Part shown: positions 56,263-64,000 of the stretch, piece after piece | Numbering within the stretch: the stretch's first letter is position 1 | How the letters are laid out: each line of letters begins with the position of its first letter | Source of the DNA: Lysobacteraceae bacterium | GTDB lineage: Bacteria > Pseudomonadota > Gammaproteobacteria > Xanthomonadales > Xanthomonadaceae | Assembly: GCA_023954075.1 (NCBI GenBank) | Contig: JAMLIV010000001.1 | Location: forward strand, 186,001-250,000 | DNA length: 64,000 nt | Reading direction: 5' to 3' | Translations under genes and position numbers: made by a program | The notes under the pieces: model-generated | What the model saw: only the letters and a program-made list of their open reading frames with translations | Told to the model about the DNA's origin: nothing | Database searches by the model: none

Positions 56263-56502
56263 ATGAGCAGCATCGAAGAGCGTGTCAAGAAGATCGTCGT
56301 GGACCAGCTGGGCGTCAAGGAGGAGGATGTCACCGCCAACGCCTCGTTCGTCGACGATCTGGGCGCGGACTCCCTCGATACCGTGGAGCTGGTGATGGCG
56401 CTCGAAGAAGAGTTCGAGTGCGAGATTCCGGACGAGGACGCGGAGAAGATCACCAGCGTGCAGCAGGCGATCGACTACGTGAAGGCGCACGTCAAGTCCT
56501 GA
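56263..56502 (+). CDS. acpP: Acyl carrier protein
   Basis: A 79-residue ACP. The phosphopantetheine attachment serine is S37 in [19 protein letters not shown] strong CCCGGAGG lies upstream of ATG 56263, which fits its very high expression. It sits between fabG and fabF in the usual order. Confidence 0.98.
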   Translation: MSSIEERVKKIVVDQLGVKEEDVTANASFVDDLGADSLDTVELVMALEEEFECEIPDEDAEKITSVQQAIDYVKAHVKS

Positions 56503-56584
56503 CGCACGCCCAAGGCGCCGGGGCCCCGCGCGGGCCGCAAGGGTTCCGGCGCCTGTCATTCCCCAATTCTGAGGAAACCCGCGC

Positions 56585-57823
56585 ATGAGTCGACGTCGCG
56601 TCGTGGTCACCGGTCTGGGCATCGTCTCTCCGGTCGGCAATACCGTTGCATCGGCCTGGGATGCCATCGTCAACGGGCGCTCGGGCATCGGACAGGTGAC
56701 CGGGTTCGATACCACCGGCTTCGCCACCACCATCGCGGGCGAAGTGCGCGACTTCGATCCGGCGGCCTTCGTGCCGGCCAAGGACGCGCGCAAGATGGAC
56801 CCCTTCATCCACTACGGCGTGGCGGCGGCCTTCATGGCGCTGGACGACTCCGGGCTGGAAGTGGGCGAACACAATGCCGAGCGCATCGGCGTCCTCGTCG
56901 GTTCCGGCATCGGCGGCATCTACGGCATCGAGGAAACCGCGATCCGCCTGCACGAAGGCGGCCCGCGCAAGATATCCCCGTTCTACGTGCCCAGCACCAT
57001 CATCAACATGCTGCCGGGCCAGATCAGCATCCTGAAGGGCCTCAAGGGGCCGAGCATGTCGGCGGTGTCGGCCTGCGCCTCCTCCAACCATTCCATCGGC
57101 CTGGCGATGCGCGCGATCCAGTACGGCGACGCCGACGTGATGGTGGCCGGCGGTGCCGAACGCGGCTCCTCGCCCACCTCGATGGGCGGCTTCTGCGCGA
57201 TGAAGGCCATGTCCACCCGCAACGACGACCCGGCACGCGCTTCGCGGCCCTGGGACAAGGATCGCGACGGCTTCGTGCTGGGCGACGGTGCCGGCGTGCT
57301 GATCCTCGAGGAATACGAATATGCCAGGGCGCGCGGTGCGCGGATCTACTGCGAACTGGCGGGTTTTGGCGCAAGTTCCGACGCCTGGCACATGACCGCG
57401 CCTTCCGAGAACGGCGAAGGCCCGGCGCGCTGCATGCACGCCGCGCTGCGCGATGCGGGCCTTGCGCCCGAGGCGATCGGTTACCTCAACGCGCACGGCA
57501 CCTCGACCCCGCTCGGCGACCTGGCCGAGACCCTTGCGGTGAAGCGTGCCTTCGGCGATCACGCCAGGCGCGTGCTGGTGTCGTCCACCAAGTCCATGAC
57601 CGGGCACCTGCTGGGCGCGGCCGGCGGGGTGGAAGCCATCTTCACCATTCTGGCCCTGCACCACGGCATCGCGCCGCCGACGATCAACCTCGACGAACCC
57701 GGCGAAGGCTGCGATCTCGACTATGTGCCCAATGTGGCGCGCGAGGTGTCGCTGGATGCCGTGATGTCCAACGGCTTCGGGTTCGGCGGCACCAACGGCA
57801 CCCTGGTCTTCCGCCGCATCTGA
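56585..57823 (+). CDS. fabF: Beta-ketoacyl-ACP synthase II
   Basis: A 412-residue KAS II elongating fatty acids. The Cys is in [14 protein letters not shown] near residue 162, the first His in [11 protein letters not shown] near 304, the second in [12 protein letters not shown] near 340, and the C-terminal [18 protein letters not shown] lies before ATG 56585. Confidence 0.97.
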   Translation: MSRRRVVVTGLGIVSPVGNTVASAWDAIVNGRSGIGQVTGFDTTGFATTIAGEVRDFDPAAFVPAKDARKMDPFIHYGVAAAFMALDDSGLEVGEHNAERIGVLVGSGIGGIYGIEETAIRLHEGGPRKISPFYVPSTIINMLPGQISILKGLKGPSMSAVSACASSNHSIGLAMRAIQYGDADVMVAGGAERGSSPTSMGGFCAMKAMSTRNDDPARASRPWDKDRDGFVLGDGAGVLILEEYEYARARGARIYCELAGFGASSDAWHMTAPSENGEGPARCMHAALRDAGLAPEAIGYLNAHGTSTPLGDLAETLAVKRAFGDHARRVLVSSTKSMTGHLLGAAGGVEAIFTILALHHGIAPPTINLDEPGEGCDLDYVPNVAREVSLDAVMSNGFGFGGTNGTLVFRRI

Positions 57824-57841
57824 CTCGGGCGCGCCGCGGTC

Positions 57842-59215
57842 TTGCCCGTCCTCAGGCTTCCCGGCCGGATCGATCCTCTGGCGCTGCACCGGCGCGATCC
57901 GGCGCGCTATCCGCTGATCCTCGAAAGCGCCGCGTTCGAACCCGGGCGCGCGCGCCACGACATCGCCTTGGCCTGCTCGGGCGAGGGCCTGCGGCGGGAT
58001 CGCGACGGCGGCACGCGCCACCTCGACGGACGCATCTGCCCGCAGGAATTCGCCCACGCGCTGGATGCGGCGCAGCGCGCGCTTGCCGGGGCGATGGGCC
58101 CCGATCCGGATGCCGCGCAGGCCGCGCGGCTGCCGTTTTCCGGCGGCTGGGCGCTTTTCCTTTCCTATGAATATGCCGGCGTCATCGAGCCCGTCCTGAG
58201 TCTGCCTGCGGCTCCCGGGCCGCTGCCGGTGGCGCTGGCGCTGCGTTGCCCCGGTGCGGTGATCGTGGACCGCGCCGAGGCGGTGACCTGGGTGGTGGTC
58301 GAGCCGGGCCAGATGGCGCTGCTCGAATCTCTGGCGCAGGACGTGGCCGCCTGCGGCGGCGCGCCTGTGTCTGCCCCGGCGCTGGTTGCCGGCGCGGTGC
58401 GCGAAGCCCCTGACGAGGATTTCCTGCGGGCGGTGCGTCGCGCCAAGGCCTGGATCGCGGCGGGCGATGCCTTCCAGGTGAACCTCTCGCGCCGCTGGGA
58501 GATGGACCTGGCTGCGGGAACCTCGCCGGCCGCGGTTTATGCCGCGCTGCGAGACGCCAATCCGGCACCGTTCGCGGCGCTGCTGGCGTTCGAGGACTGG
58601 GCCATCGCCAGCTCCTCGCCAGAGCGCCTGGTGGAAGTGCGCGGGGACCGCATCCAGACCCGGCCGATCGCCGGCACCCGGCCGCGGCTGCCGGATGACG
58701 ACGACGCGGCGCGCGCGGTGGAACTGGTGGGCGACCCCAAGGAGCGGGCCGAGCACATCATGTTGATCGACCTGGAGCGCAGCGACCTGGGGCGCGTCTG
58801 CACGCCGGGCAGCGTCGAGGTCGACGAGCTGATGGCGGTGGAACGCTACGCCCACGTTCACCACATCGTTTCCAACGTGCGCGGGCGGCTGCGGCCGGAT
58901 GCGTCGCCCGGCGATGTCCTGCACGCGCTGTTTCCCGGCGGCACCATCACCGGCTGCCCCAAGGTGCGCTGCATGCAGATCATCGCGGCGCTGGAAGGCG
59001 AAGGGCGCGGCGCCTACACCGGGGCGCTGGGCTATCTGGGCCACGACGGGCGCATGGATCTCAACATCCTCATCCGCACCCTGACCCTGCACGAGAATCG
59101 CGCCAGCTTTCGCGCCGGGGCCGGCATCGTGGCCGATTCGGATCCGGATCGGGAGTTGGCGGAAACCCGCGCCAAGGCGCGCGGGCTGCTGCGCGCGTTC
59201 GGCGTGGCCGGGTGA
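57842..59215 (+). CDS. pabB: Aminodeoxychorismate synthase component I
   Basis: A 457-residue chorismate-utilising enzyme making 4-amino-4-deoxychorismate for folate. The PabB N-terminal domain is followed by the chorismate-binding domain (AFQVNLSRRWE near 215, SSPERLVEVRGDRIQTRPIAGTRPR near 260, LFPGGTITGCPKVRCMQII near 362, YTGALGYLGHDGRMDLNI). The PIAGT motif favours PabB over TrpE. The start is TTG 57842, 18 bases after fabF; no ATG or GTG fits better. pabA and pabC are not nearby. Confidence 0.9.
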   Translation: MPVLRLPGRIDPLALHRRDPARYPLILESAAFEPGRARHDIALACSGEGLRRDRDGGTRHLDGRICPQEFAHALDAAQRALAGAMGPDPDAAQAARLPFSGGWALFLSYEYAGVIEPVLSLPAAPGPLPVALALRCPGAVIVDRAEAVTWVVVEPGQMALLESLAQDVAACGGAPVSAPALVAGAVREAPDEDFLRAVRRAKAWIAAGDAFQVNLSRRWEMDLAAGTSPAAVYAALRDANPAPFAALLAFEDWAIASSSPERLVEVRGDRIQTRPIAGTRPRLPDDDDAARAVELVGDPKERAEHIMLIDLERSDLGRVCTPGSVEVDELMAVERYAHVHHIVSNVRGRLRPDASPGDVLHALFPGGTITGCPKVRCMQIIAALEGEGRGAYTGALGYLGHDGRMDLNILIRTLTLHENRASFRAGAGIVADSDPDRELAETRAKARGLLRAFGVAG

Positions 59216-59305
59216 GGGCACCCGGCTCCGGTATCCTTGCGCAATGAATCACTGCCACACGCATTTTCCCGCGCTTTCGCCGCCCGCGCGCGGCGGAGGC
59301 CGCGC

Positions 59306-60379
59306 GTGAATCGCCCCGGCCCAGCGCGCCAGCGCGGCTTCTGGCGCGGTCTGTTCCTGTTCGCGCTGCTGTGCCTCGTGGCCGCGGCGGCGGCCGGCCT
59401 GTGGGTATGGCGCGATTACCAGCGCTTCCTTGAAACCCCGCTCGCCCGCGGCGGCGCGCCGCACGTGATCGACATCGCACGCGGGCAGAGCTTTCGCGGC
59501 GCGGTGGCGCAGTTGCGGCAGGCGGGCCTCGACGGCAGCGTGCACGAAGCCTACTGGCGCGCGCTGGGCTGGCAGCGCAAGGCGCACATCCAGGCCGGCG
59601 AATACGCCATCGAACCGGGCCTGACGCCGCCGGCCCTGCTCGACAAGCTGGCGCGCGGGCAGGTGGTCCAGTACCGGATCACCCTGGTCGAAGGCTGGAC
59701 CCTGCGCGAGCTGCGCCTGGCGCTGGCGGCCGATCCGGTGCTGGTGCAGACGCTGGCCGGCATCCCGGATGACGAGTTGCTGGCGGCCATTGGTGCAGGG
59801 GACGCGATCGAAGGCGGCGAAGCGGCGCGCGTGCCCGAAGGCCAGTTCCTGCCCGAGACCTACCAGTTCACCCGCGGCAGCACCGACGCCCAGATCCTGC
59901 GCCGCGCCCATCAGGCGCTGCGCGAGGCGCTGGCGGCGGCCTGGGCCACGCGCGCGCCGGACCTGCCGCTGGCCACGCCGTTCGAGGCGCTGGTGCTGGC
60001 CTCGATCGTGGAAAAGGAAACCGGCATACCGGAAGAGCGCGACCAGGTCGCCGGCGTCTTCGTGCGGCGGCTCAAGCGCGGGATGCGGCTGCAGACCGAT
60101 CCGACCGTGATCTACGGGCGCGGCGCGGACGTTGCCGGCCCGCTCACCCGCCGCCACCTGGATACCGACACGCCCTGGAATACCTACACCCGGGACGGCC
60201 TGCCGCCGACGCCCATCGCGCTTCCCGGGCGCGCCGCGATCCACGCGACCCTGCACCCGGATGCGGGGCAGGCGCTGTATTTCGTGGCGCACGGCAGCGG
60301 CGGCCACGTCTTTTCGCGCACCCTGGACGAACACAATCGCGCCGTGGCCGAGTACCGGCGCAGGATGCGCGCGCAGTGA
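59306..60379 (+). CDS. mltG: Endolytic murein transglycosylase MltG
   Basis: A 357-residue YceG-family lytic transglycosylase that cleaves nascent peptidoglycan and acts as a terminase. The start GTG 59306 follows GCGGAGG. One N-terminal helix (GLFLFALLCLVAAAAAGLWVW) anchors it. The LysM-like part is GEYAIEPGLTP, and the catalytic Glu is in LASIVEKETGIPEERDQVAGVFVRRL near 232. The C-terminal TPWNTYTRDGLPPTPIALPG and ALYFVAHGSGGHVFSRTLDEHN are hallmarks. Overlaps tmk by four bases. Confidence 0.94.
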   Translation: MNRPGPARQRGFWRGLFLFALLCLVAAAAAGLWVWRDYQRFLETPLARGGAPHVIDIARGQSFRGAVAQLRQAGLDGSVHEAYWRALGWQRKAHIQAGEYAIEPGLTPPALLDKLARGQVVQYRITLVEGWTLRELRLALAADPVLVQTLAGIPDDELLAAIGAGDAIEGGEAARVPEGQFLPETYQFTRGSTDAQILRRAHQALREALAAAWATRAPDLPLATPFEALVLASIVEKETGIPEERDQVAGVFVRRLKRGMRLQTDPTVIYGRGADVAGPLTRRHLDTDTPWNTYTRDGLPPTPIALPGRAAIHATLHPDAGQALYFVAHGSGGHVFSRTLDEHNRAVAEYRRRMRAQ

Positions 60380-61002
60380 CCGGGCGGCTGATCACGCTGG
60401 AAGGCGGCGAGGGCGCGGGCAAGTCGACCGCCATGGCCTTCCTGGCCGGGCGCATCGCCGCGCGCGGGGTGGAACTGCTGCAGGTACGCGAGCCGGGCGG
60501 TACCGAAGCCGGCGAAGCGATCCGCCGCGTCGTGCTGAATCCGGGTCACGCCGGCCTGTGCGCGGAAACCGAACTGCTGCTGATGTTCGCCGCGCGCGCC
60601 CAACTCGTGCGCGAGGTGATCGGACCTGCGCTGGCGCGCGGCGCGGTGGTGCTGAGCGACCGCTTCACAGACGCCAGCTTCGCCTATCAGGGCGGCGGGC
60701 GCGGCATCGACGCCGGCCGCATCGCCGAACTGGAGCGCTGGGCCTGCGGCATCAGGCCCGACCTCACCCTGCTGCTCGATCTTCCGGTCGACCAGGGCCT
60801 GGCGCGCGCGCGCGGGCGTGGCCCCACAGATCGCATCGAAGCCGAGCGCACCGAGTTCTTCGAGCGCGTGCGCGCGGCCTACCGGCAGCGCGCGGCGCAG
60901 GAGCCGGCGCGCTGGCGCGTGATCGACGCCTCGCGGCCGCTGGACGAGGTGCTCGTCGCGCTCGGTACCGCGCTGGACGCGCACTTCGAGGCGCGCCCAT
61001 GA
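60376..61002 (+). CDS. tmk: Thymidylate kinase
   Basis: A 208-residue dTMP kinase. P-loop LEGGEGAGKST at residues 8-18, DR[FY] motif SDRFTDASFAYQGGGRG near 95, and the lid region ARGRGPTDRIEAE near 148. The start is GTG 60376, overlapping mltG, and its stop overlaps holB. The order mltG-tmk-holB is widely conserved. Confidence 0.96.
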   Translation: MTGRLITLEGGEGAGKSTAMAFLAGRIAARGVELLQVREPGGTEAGEAIRRVVLNPGHAGLCAETELLLMFAARAQLVREVIGPALARGAVVLSDRFTDASFAYQGGGRGIDAGRIAELERWACGIRPDLTLLLDLPVDQGLARARGRGPTDRIEAERTEFFERVRAAYRQRAAQEPARWRVIDASRPLDEVLVALGTALDAHFEARP

Positions 61003-61967
61003 CCGGCTTTTCGCCCTGGCAGGCGCGTGCCTGGGCGCAGGCGATGGCGGCGCTGGACGCCGGTCGGCTGCCGCACGCGCTCCTGGTTGGTGGTCCCGCA
61101 GGGCTGGGCAAGCGTGCCCTGGTTCGCGCGCTGGCGCGCCGCCTGCTGTGCGCCTCGCCCCATGACGGTCACGCCTGCGGCCAGTGCCGCGGCTGCGCGC
61201 TGGTCGCTGCGGGCACCCACCCCGATCTCATCGAGGAAACCTTCGAGCCCAACGACAAGGGCGAGCTGCGCAAGGAAATCCTGATCGGACAGGTCCGGCG
61301 GCTGGGCGAGAAGCTGGCGCTCACGCCGCAGATCGCGGCCGCGCAGGTGGCCTTGATCCATCCGGCCGAGGCCATGAACCGCAGCGCCTTCAACGCCTTG
61401 CTCAAGACCCTGGAAGAGCCGGCGGCCGGGCGTTACCTGATCCTCGTTGCCGATCAGCCACAGCGTCTTCCCGCCACGATCCGCAGCCGCTGCCAGCTGC
61501 TGCGCCTGGATCTGCCCGCGCGCGAGGAGGCGCTGGGCTGGCTGGCGGCGCATGGCCACGACGCGCGCCCCGCGCGCGAGGCGCTGGATGCCGCGCAGGG
61601 CAATCCCGGCCTGGCGCAGGAGTATCTCGCCGGCGATGCCCTGGCGCTGCGGCGCGCGGTGGCCCGGGAGCTGGTGGAGCTAGCCGCGGGACGCGCCGGC
61701 GCGGCAGAGCTTTCATCGGCCTGGGCGAGCGATCGTCCGGCGCTGCGGCTGCGCTTTGCCGGCGAGCTGGTGCGCGACCACCTGGCGCAGCGCGCCGGCG
61801 GCCCGCTTTCCGATCCGCTGGCCGATCTGCCGCGAACCGTGGGCATTGCGGAGCTGGGAGCCTGGTTCGACGGCGCGACCCGCGCGCTCAACGCGCTCGA
61901 TGGCCCGCTGCGCGACGAGCTGCAGATTGCCGAGCGCCTGGTGCGCTGGCGCGAACTCTTCGTCTGA
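60999..61967 (+). CDS. holB: DNA polymerase III delta-prime subunit
   Basis: A 322-residue clamp-loader subunit. It carries the degenerate P-loop GGPAGLGKRALV near residue 31, zinc ligands CASPHDGHACGQCRGC near 51, and the SRC motif IRSRCQLLRL near 163. A helical C-terminal domain follows. pilZ, which usually follows holB in Xanthomonadales, is not here; mobile-element debris begins about 150 bp downstream. Confidence 0.94.
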   Translation: MTGFSPWQARAWAQAMAALDAGRLPHALLVGGPAGLGKRALVRALARRLLCASPHDGHACGQCRGCALVAAGTHPDLIEETFEPNDKGELRKEILIGQVRRLGEKLALTPQIAAAQVALIHPAEAMNRSAFNALLKTLEEPAAGRYLILVADQPQRLPATIRSRCQLLRLDLPAREEALGWLAAHGHDARPAREALDAAQGNPGLAQEYLAGDALALRRAVARELVELAAGRAGAAELSSAWASDRPALRLRFAGELVRDHLAQRAGGPLSDPLADLPRTVGIAELGAWFDGATRALNALDGPLRDELQIAERLVRWRELFV

Positions 61968-62068
61968 AGCCAGCGCGCCGCTGATCGGGCATCGCGCCCG
62001 TTGGGCCTATTGCGGCCTGCGGGTGCGGCCTGGAATCCGCGCTCCCGTTTTCCCGCCGGAGGTATGCC

Positions 62069-62122
62069 GTGGATCGACGTGACCTGCTCAAGGCGATGGG
62101 GGGCGCCGCGCTTGCCGCATAG
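62069..62122 (+). pseudogene. Truncated start of a Tat-exported protein (17 codons)
   Basis: GTG 62069, with GGAGG ten bases upstream, reads VDRRDLLKAMGGAALAA then TAG. DRRDLLK plus the hydrophobic AMGGAALAA is the beginning of a twin-arginine signal peptide. The remainder of the gene is gone and transposase debris follows, so this is the stub of a disrupted gene (identity unknown). A chance ORF cannot be fully excluded. Confidence 0.5.
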
Positions 62123-62224
62123 CGGGCAGGGGTACCTGGTTCGATCAGCGGGAAATTTCCCAGCCCACGTTGCGGCGAACGCCGATGCCGTGCGCGCTGA
62201 CGGCCGCAAACACTGCGCGTTGCC

Positions 62225-62630
62225 ATGTCGCGCACTGCCCCGCCATTGCGCGCGGCGTCCGCATCGCCGCGCCACGCACGCCACGTTCCCGAACACACGC
62301 GCCTTTACGGGCTGGTGCGCGACCACGCGCCCGCCTTGCGAAGGCCGCATACCGCCGATGCATGTGCGAGAGGAGTTCGATGCGTATTTGCGTTGCGAGC
62401 GTGCTCGAACGCGGCTTCGTACGTGTGGTGTGCGAACACTGCCACGCCGAGCGCCTCGTCGCGTTCAGTTGCAAGCGACGCGGCTTCTGCCCCAGTTGCG
62501 GCGCGCGGCGCATGGCCGAATCCGCGCGGCATCTGGTGGAAGAAGTGTTCGGCCCGTGCCCGGTGCGGCAATGGGTGCTGAGCTTTCCGTACCCGCTGCG
62601 CTCCCTGTTCGCCAGCAAGCCGGAAGCCAT
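62225..62630 (+). pseudogene. IS91-family transposase fragment (frameshifted, both ends missing)
   Basis: In three frames the region gives pieces of an IS91 transposase: HTRLYGLVRDHAPALRR, then EEFDAYLRC, then after a frameshift near 62397 VLERGFVRVVCEHCHAERLVAFSCKRRGFCPSCGARRMAE and VRQWVLSFPYPLRSLFA. The CxxC...CPSC zinc motif is diagnostic. The HUH and tyrosine catalytic parts are absent. Similarity stops near 62628, where the IS30 fragment begins. Confidence 0.8.
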
Positions 62631-62631
62631 C

Positions 62632-62754
62632 GGCCCGGCCGATGGTGCTGGGGTGGCGGCCAAGCTGTCGGGCGATGGCGACATTGGAGAATCCTGCACG
62701 CAGCAGGGCGGCGATCTGGTAGCGTTCTTCCTGGGTCAGGTGTCGATAGGACAT
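62632..62754 (-). pseudogene. IS30-family transposase N-terminal fragment
   Basis: On the minus strand from ATG 62754 it reads MSYRHLTQEERYQIAALLRA and continues GFSNVAIARQLGRHPSTIGR, the helix-turn-helix start of IS30-family transposases. It then breaks off at the junction with the IS91 fragment. The sequence up to about 62840 (TTGCACTTCAGGGTTGAAT) may be its terminal inverted repeat. Confidence 0.8.
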
Positions 62755-62873
62755 GGCAGCTTCGCTTGGTCGTGGAGCGGCCCAGCCTACGGCACCTGGC
62801 CCGCCTCGGTTCAAGGAAATTGCACTTCAGGGTTGAATCCGCCCTCCGCACCGTTACTCGATGCGGAGTGTCG

Positions 62874-64000
62874 TCAGTCCAGGATCGGCGTGGCTTCGAT
62901 CCGTACGGTGTCCAGTCCGATGGCATGCGAGTGGAGGCCATAGGCGCCGGCATCCGGTACGAAATAGCGGAACGCGATGCGCCCGCGACCGCTGCTCGGA
63001 ATGCCTTGTGCTGCGCCGAGTTGGAAGCGGGTCCAGGTATCGGGATAGCCGTTGACGCCGCTGCCATCCGGACCAGAGAGCAGGTTCGGATTGATGTCCA
63101 GCAGCAGCGTGGTGAATCCTCCGACACCCAGCGCTCCAGGCCCGGCGCTGTTGCAGGGTTCGCCGGTGCACAGCCGTACCTGGAGCCGGTCGGCGTAATA
63201 GGCGCCGGTTACGGTGCGGGTGTAGAAGCTCAGCGAGGAGCCGCTGCGGAATTCCAGCAAAGGCGTGGCCAGCCAGTCGCTGATGGTGCCGTTGTCACCG
63301 GTGGCCTCGAACGTGGTACTGACAAAGCTTTCCGGTGCGCCGGCCTGGGCGTCGAAATAGGAATTGTCGAACAGCCACCAGGTGCGCGCGCCCTCCGGCT
63401 CGCTGAAATTGCCGGTGATCCACTGGTTGGCGTGGGTACCTTCCAGCGTGTCGAAGTTATCCACGAAGGAAGGCAACGCGGGTGGGGGCGTGCCGGGCGT
63501 ATCCCGCAGCGTGCCGCGCACCGGTCTTGCGCGCAGCGAGGTGCCGGCCATGGTTTCGGCCACGATCATGCCGAACTGGAAATCCACGCTCCACGCCCGG
63601 CCGACGCTGCCGTCCGGGGTGGAGGACCAGTACTTGGCGATATGCGCCGAAGGGTAGGCGGTGTTGGGAAAGCGATTGGTGTTGATCGCAGGGTCGTAGC
63701 AGGCGTGATCGACCAGGGTCATCAGCTCGTTCAGGTCCGGTATCCGCCAGTCGCGGTGTCCGTCCAGGCCGGCGCCGTCGTTGATCGCCTGCACCGCCAG
63801 CAAGGCGCTTTGCCAGATCATGCTCTGCGCAGTGCCCGAACAGGTGCTGCCATTCCACGCCATGCCGAGCTGGCAGCGCCGCCAGGTCAGGCCAGTGCGG
63901 GTGTGGGTGACGGTATGGCCGCCTGCATTGACGACGAAATCCGAATCCGGGGTTTCGCGCGTGAGGTTGGGATTGCAGGCCGCCTGGGCCGGGCCGGGAA
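62874..64000 (-). CDS. Secreted DUF1566 plus anchor-J domain protein, C-terminal part (cut by window edge)
   Basis: At least 374 residues, continuing beyond the right edge. The most upstream part seen (GPAQAACNPNLTRETPDSDF) looks like the end of a signal peptide. A DUF1566 (Lcl_C) domain follows (TRTGLTWRRCQLGMAWNGSTC, DWRIPDLNELMTLVD, YWSSTPDGS, RPVRG). A choice-of-anchor-J/cleaved-adhesin-like beta-sandwich completes it (FVDNFDTLEGTHANQWITGNF, RFQLGAAQGIPSSGRGRIAFRYFVPD, HAIGLDTVRIEA). It is probably an extracellular or surface adhesin-like protein. The ATG at 63863 is internal. Confidence 0.85.
   Translation of the reverse strand, partial: PGPAQAACNPNLTRETPDSDFVVNAGGHTVTHTRTGLTWRRCQLGMAWNGSTCSGTAQSMIWQSALLAVQAINDGAGLDGHRDWRIPDLNELMTLVDHACYDPAINTNRFPNTAYPSAHIAKYWSSTPDGSVGRAWSVDFQFGMIVAETMAGTSLRARPVRGTLRDTPGTPPPALPSFVDNFDTLEGTHANQWITGNFSEPEGARTWWLFDNSYFDAQAGAPESFVSTTFEATGDNGTISDWLATPLLEFRSGSSLSFYTRTVTGAYYADRLQVRLCTGEPCNSAGPGALGVGGFTTLLLDINPNLLSGPDGSGVNGYPDTWTRFQLGAAQGIPSSGRGRIAFRYFVPDAGAYGLHSHAIGLDTVRIEATPILD

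Noticed and set aside
56513-56565. GGCGCCGG...CCGGCGCC inverted repeat after acpP as a terminator
   Set aside because: The loop is very long, there is no T-run, and fabF follows closely in the same direction, so termination here is not supported.
56492-59221. 909-residue minus-strand frame opposite fabF and pabB
   Set aside because: Codon shadow of two well-supported genes; composition is arginine/histidine-rich and lacks any motif.

Overview
The window is a high-GC (roughly two-thirds G+C by eye), gene-dense bacterial chromosome segment. Its gene content points to a gammaproteobacterium of the order Xanthomonadales (Lysobacterales): an S46 dipeptidyl-peptidase, a FimX-like degenerate GGDEF/EAL protein, an EpmB/EF-P pair, a fab cluster that lacks plsX and runs on into pabB-mltG-tmk-holB, a GntR(YtrA)-ABC operon, and secreted proteins of the Xanthomonadales type. 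Family and genus cannot be fixed from sequence reading alone (Rhodanobacteraceae or Xanthomonadaceae are both possible).

Layout. 1-4.4 kb: end of an S46 peptidase, a UbiB-type kinase and purB. 4.5-10.4 kb: a 5.85-kb insert of visibly lower GC bounded by a 50-bp direct repeat (49/50 identical). The right copy is the true 3' end of a CorC-type transporter gene. The insert carries a 70-residue six-cysteine exported peptide, a membrane-anchored thioredoxin-like protein (CPPC), an HlyD-type adaptor, a MacB-type ATPase and an ADOP-type permease. 10.3-22.3 kb: corC-like, fumC, an autoregulated-looking GntR/ABC operon with a palindromic operator, a periplasmic glutathione peroxidase, fkpA, a dicarboxylate-type symporter, and ilvB-ilvN. 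22.4-33.1 kb: a 1089-residue secreted nuclease, an OPT transporter, hutF, hisS, and a long histidine/aromatic ammonia-lyase. 33.1-35.4 kb: a two-cassette integron fragment without integrase (attC sites in canonical orientation on the minus strand) flanked by pieces of an IS1111-type element that sits in the attC sites. 35.4-52.4 kb: mnmA, nudJ-like, fimX-like, epmB/efp, an mtaD-gph-squalene-synthase-like group, folE2, and a MoxR-DUF58-TgpA-Slp operon. 52.4-62 kb: the fatty-acid cluster yceD-rpmF-fabH-fabD-fabG-acpP-fabF-pabB-mltG-tmk-holB. 62-62.85 kb: a scrap yard with the first 17 codons of a Tat-exported protein, a frameshifted IS91-type transposase piece and an IS30-type transposase piece. 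62.87-64 kb: the C-terminal part of a secreted DUF1566/anchor-J protein.

How it fits together. Most of the window is housekeeping. The two accessory stretches are the most novel. The 4.5-10.4 kb insert reads as a self-contained system: a Sec-exported cysteine-rich peptide, a periplasmic thiol-disulfide protein that could oxidise or proof-read it, and a MacAB-type pump that could expel it from the periplasm, as MacAB is known to do for the disulfide-bonded enterotoxin STII. This role is inference; only the gene content, order and flanking repeat are seen. The 33-35 kb stretch is a small cassette cluster (CALIN type) whose outer attC sites were both hit by the same kind of attC-seeking IS. No tRNA, rRNA or CRISPR array was seen.
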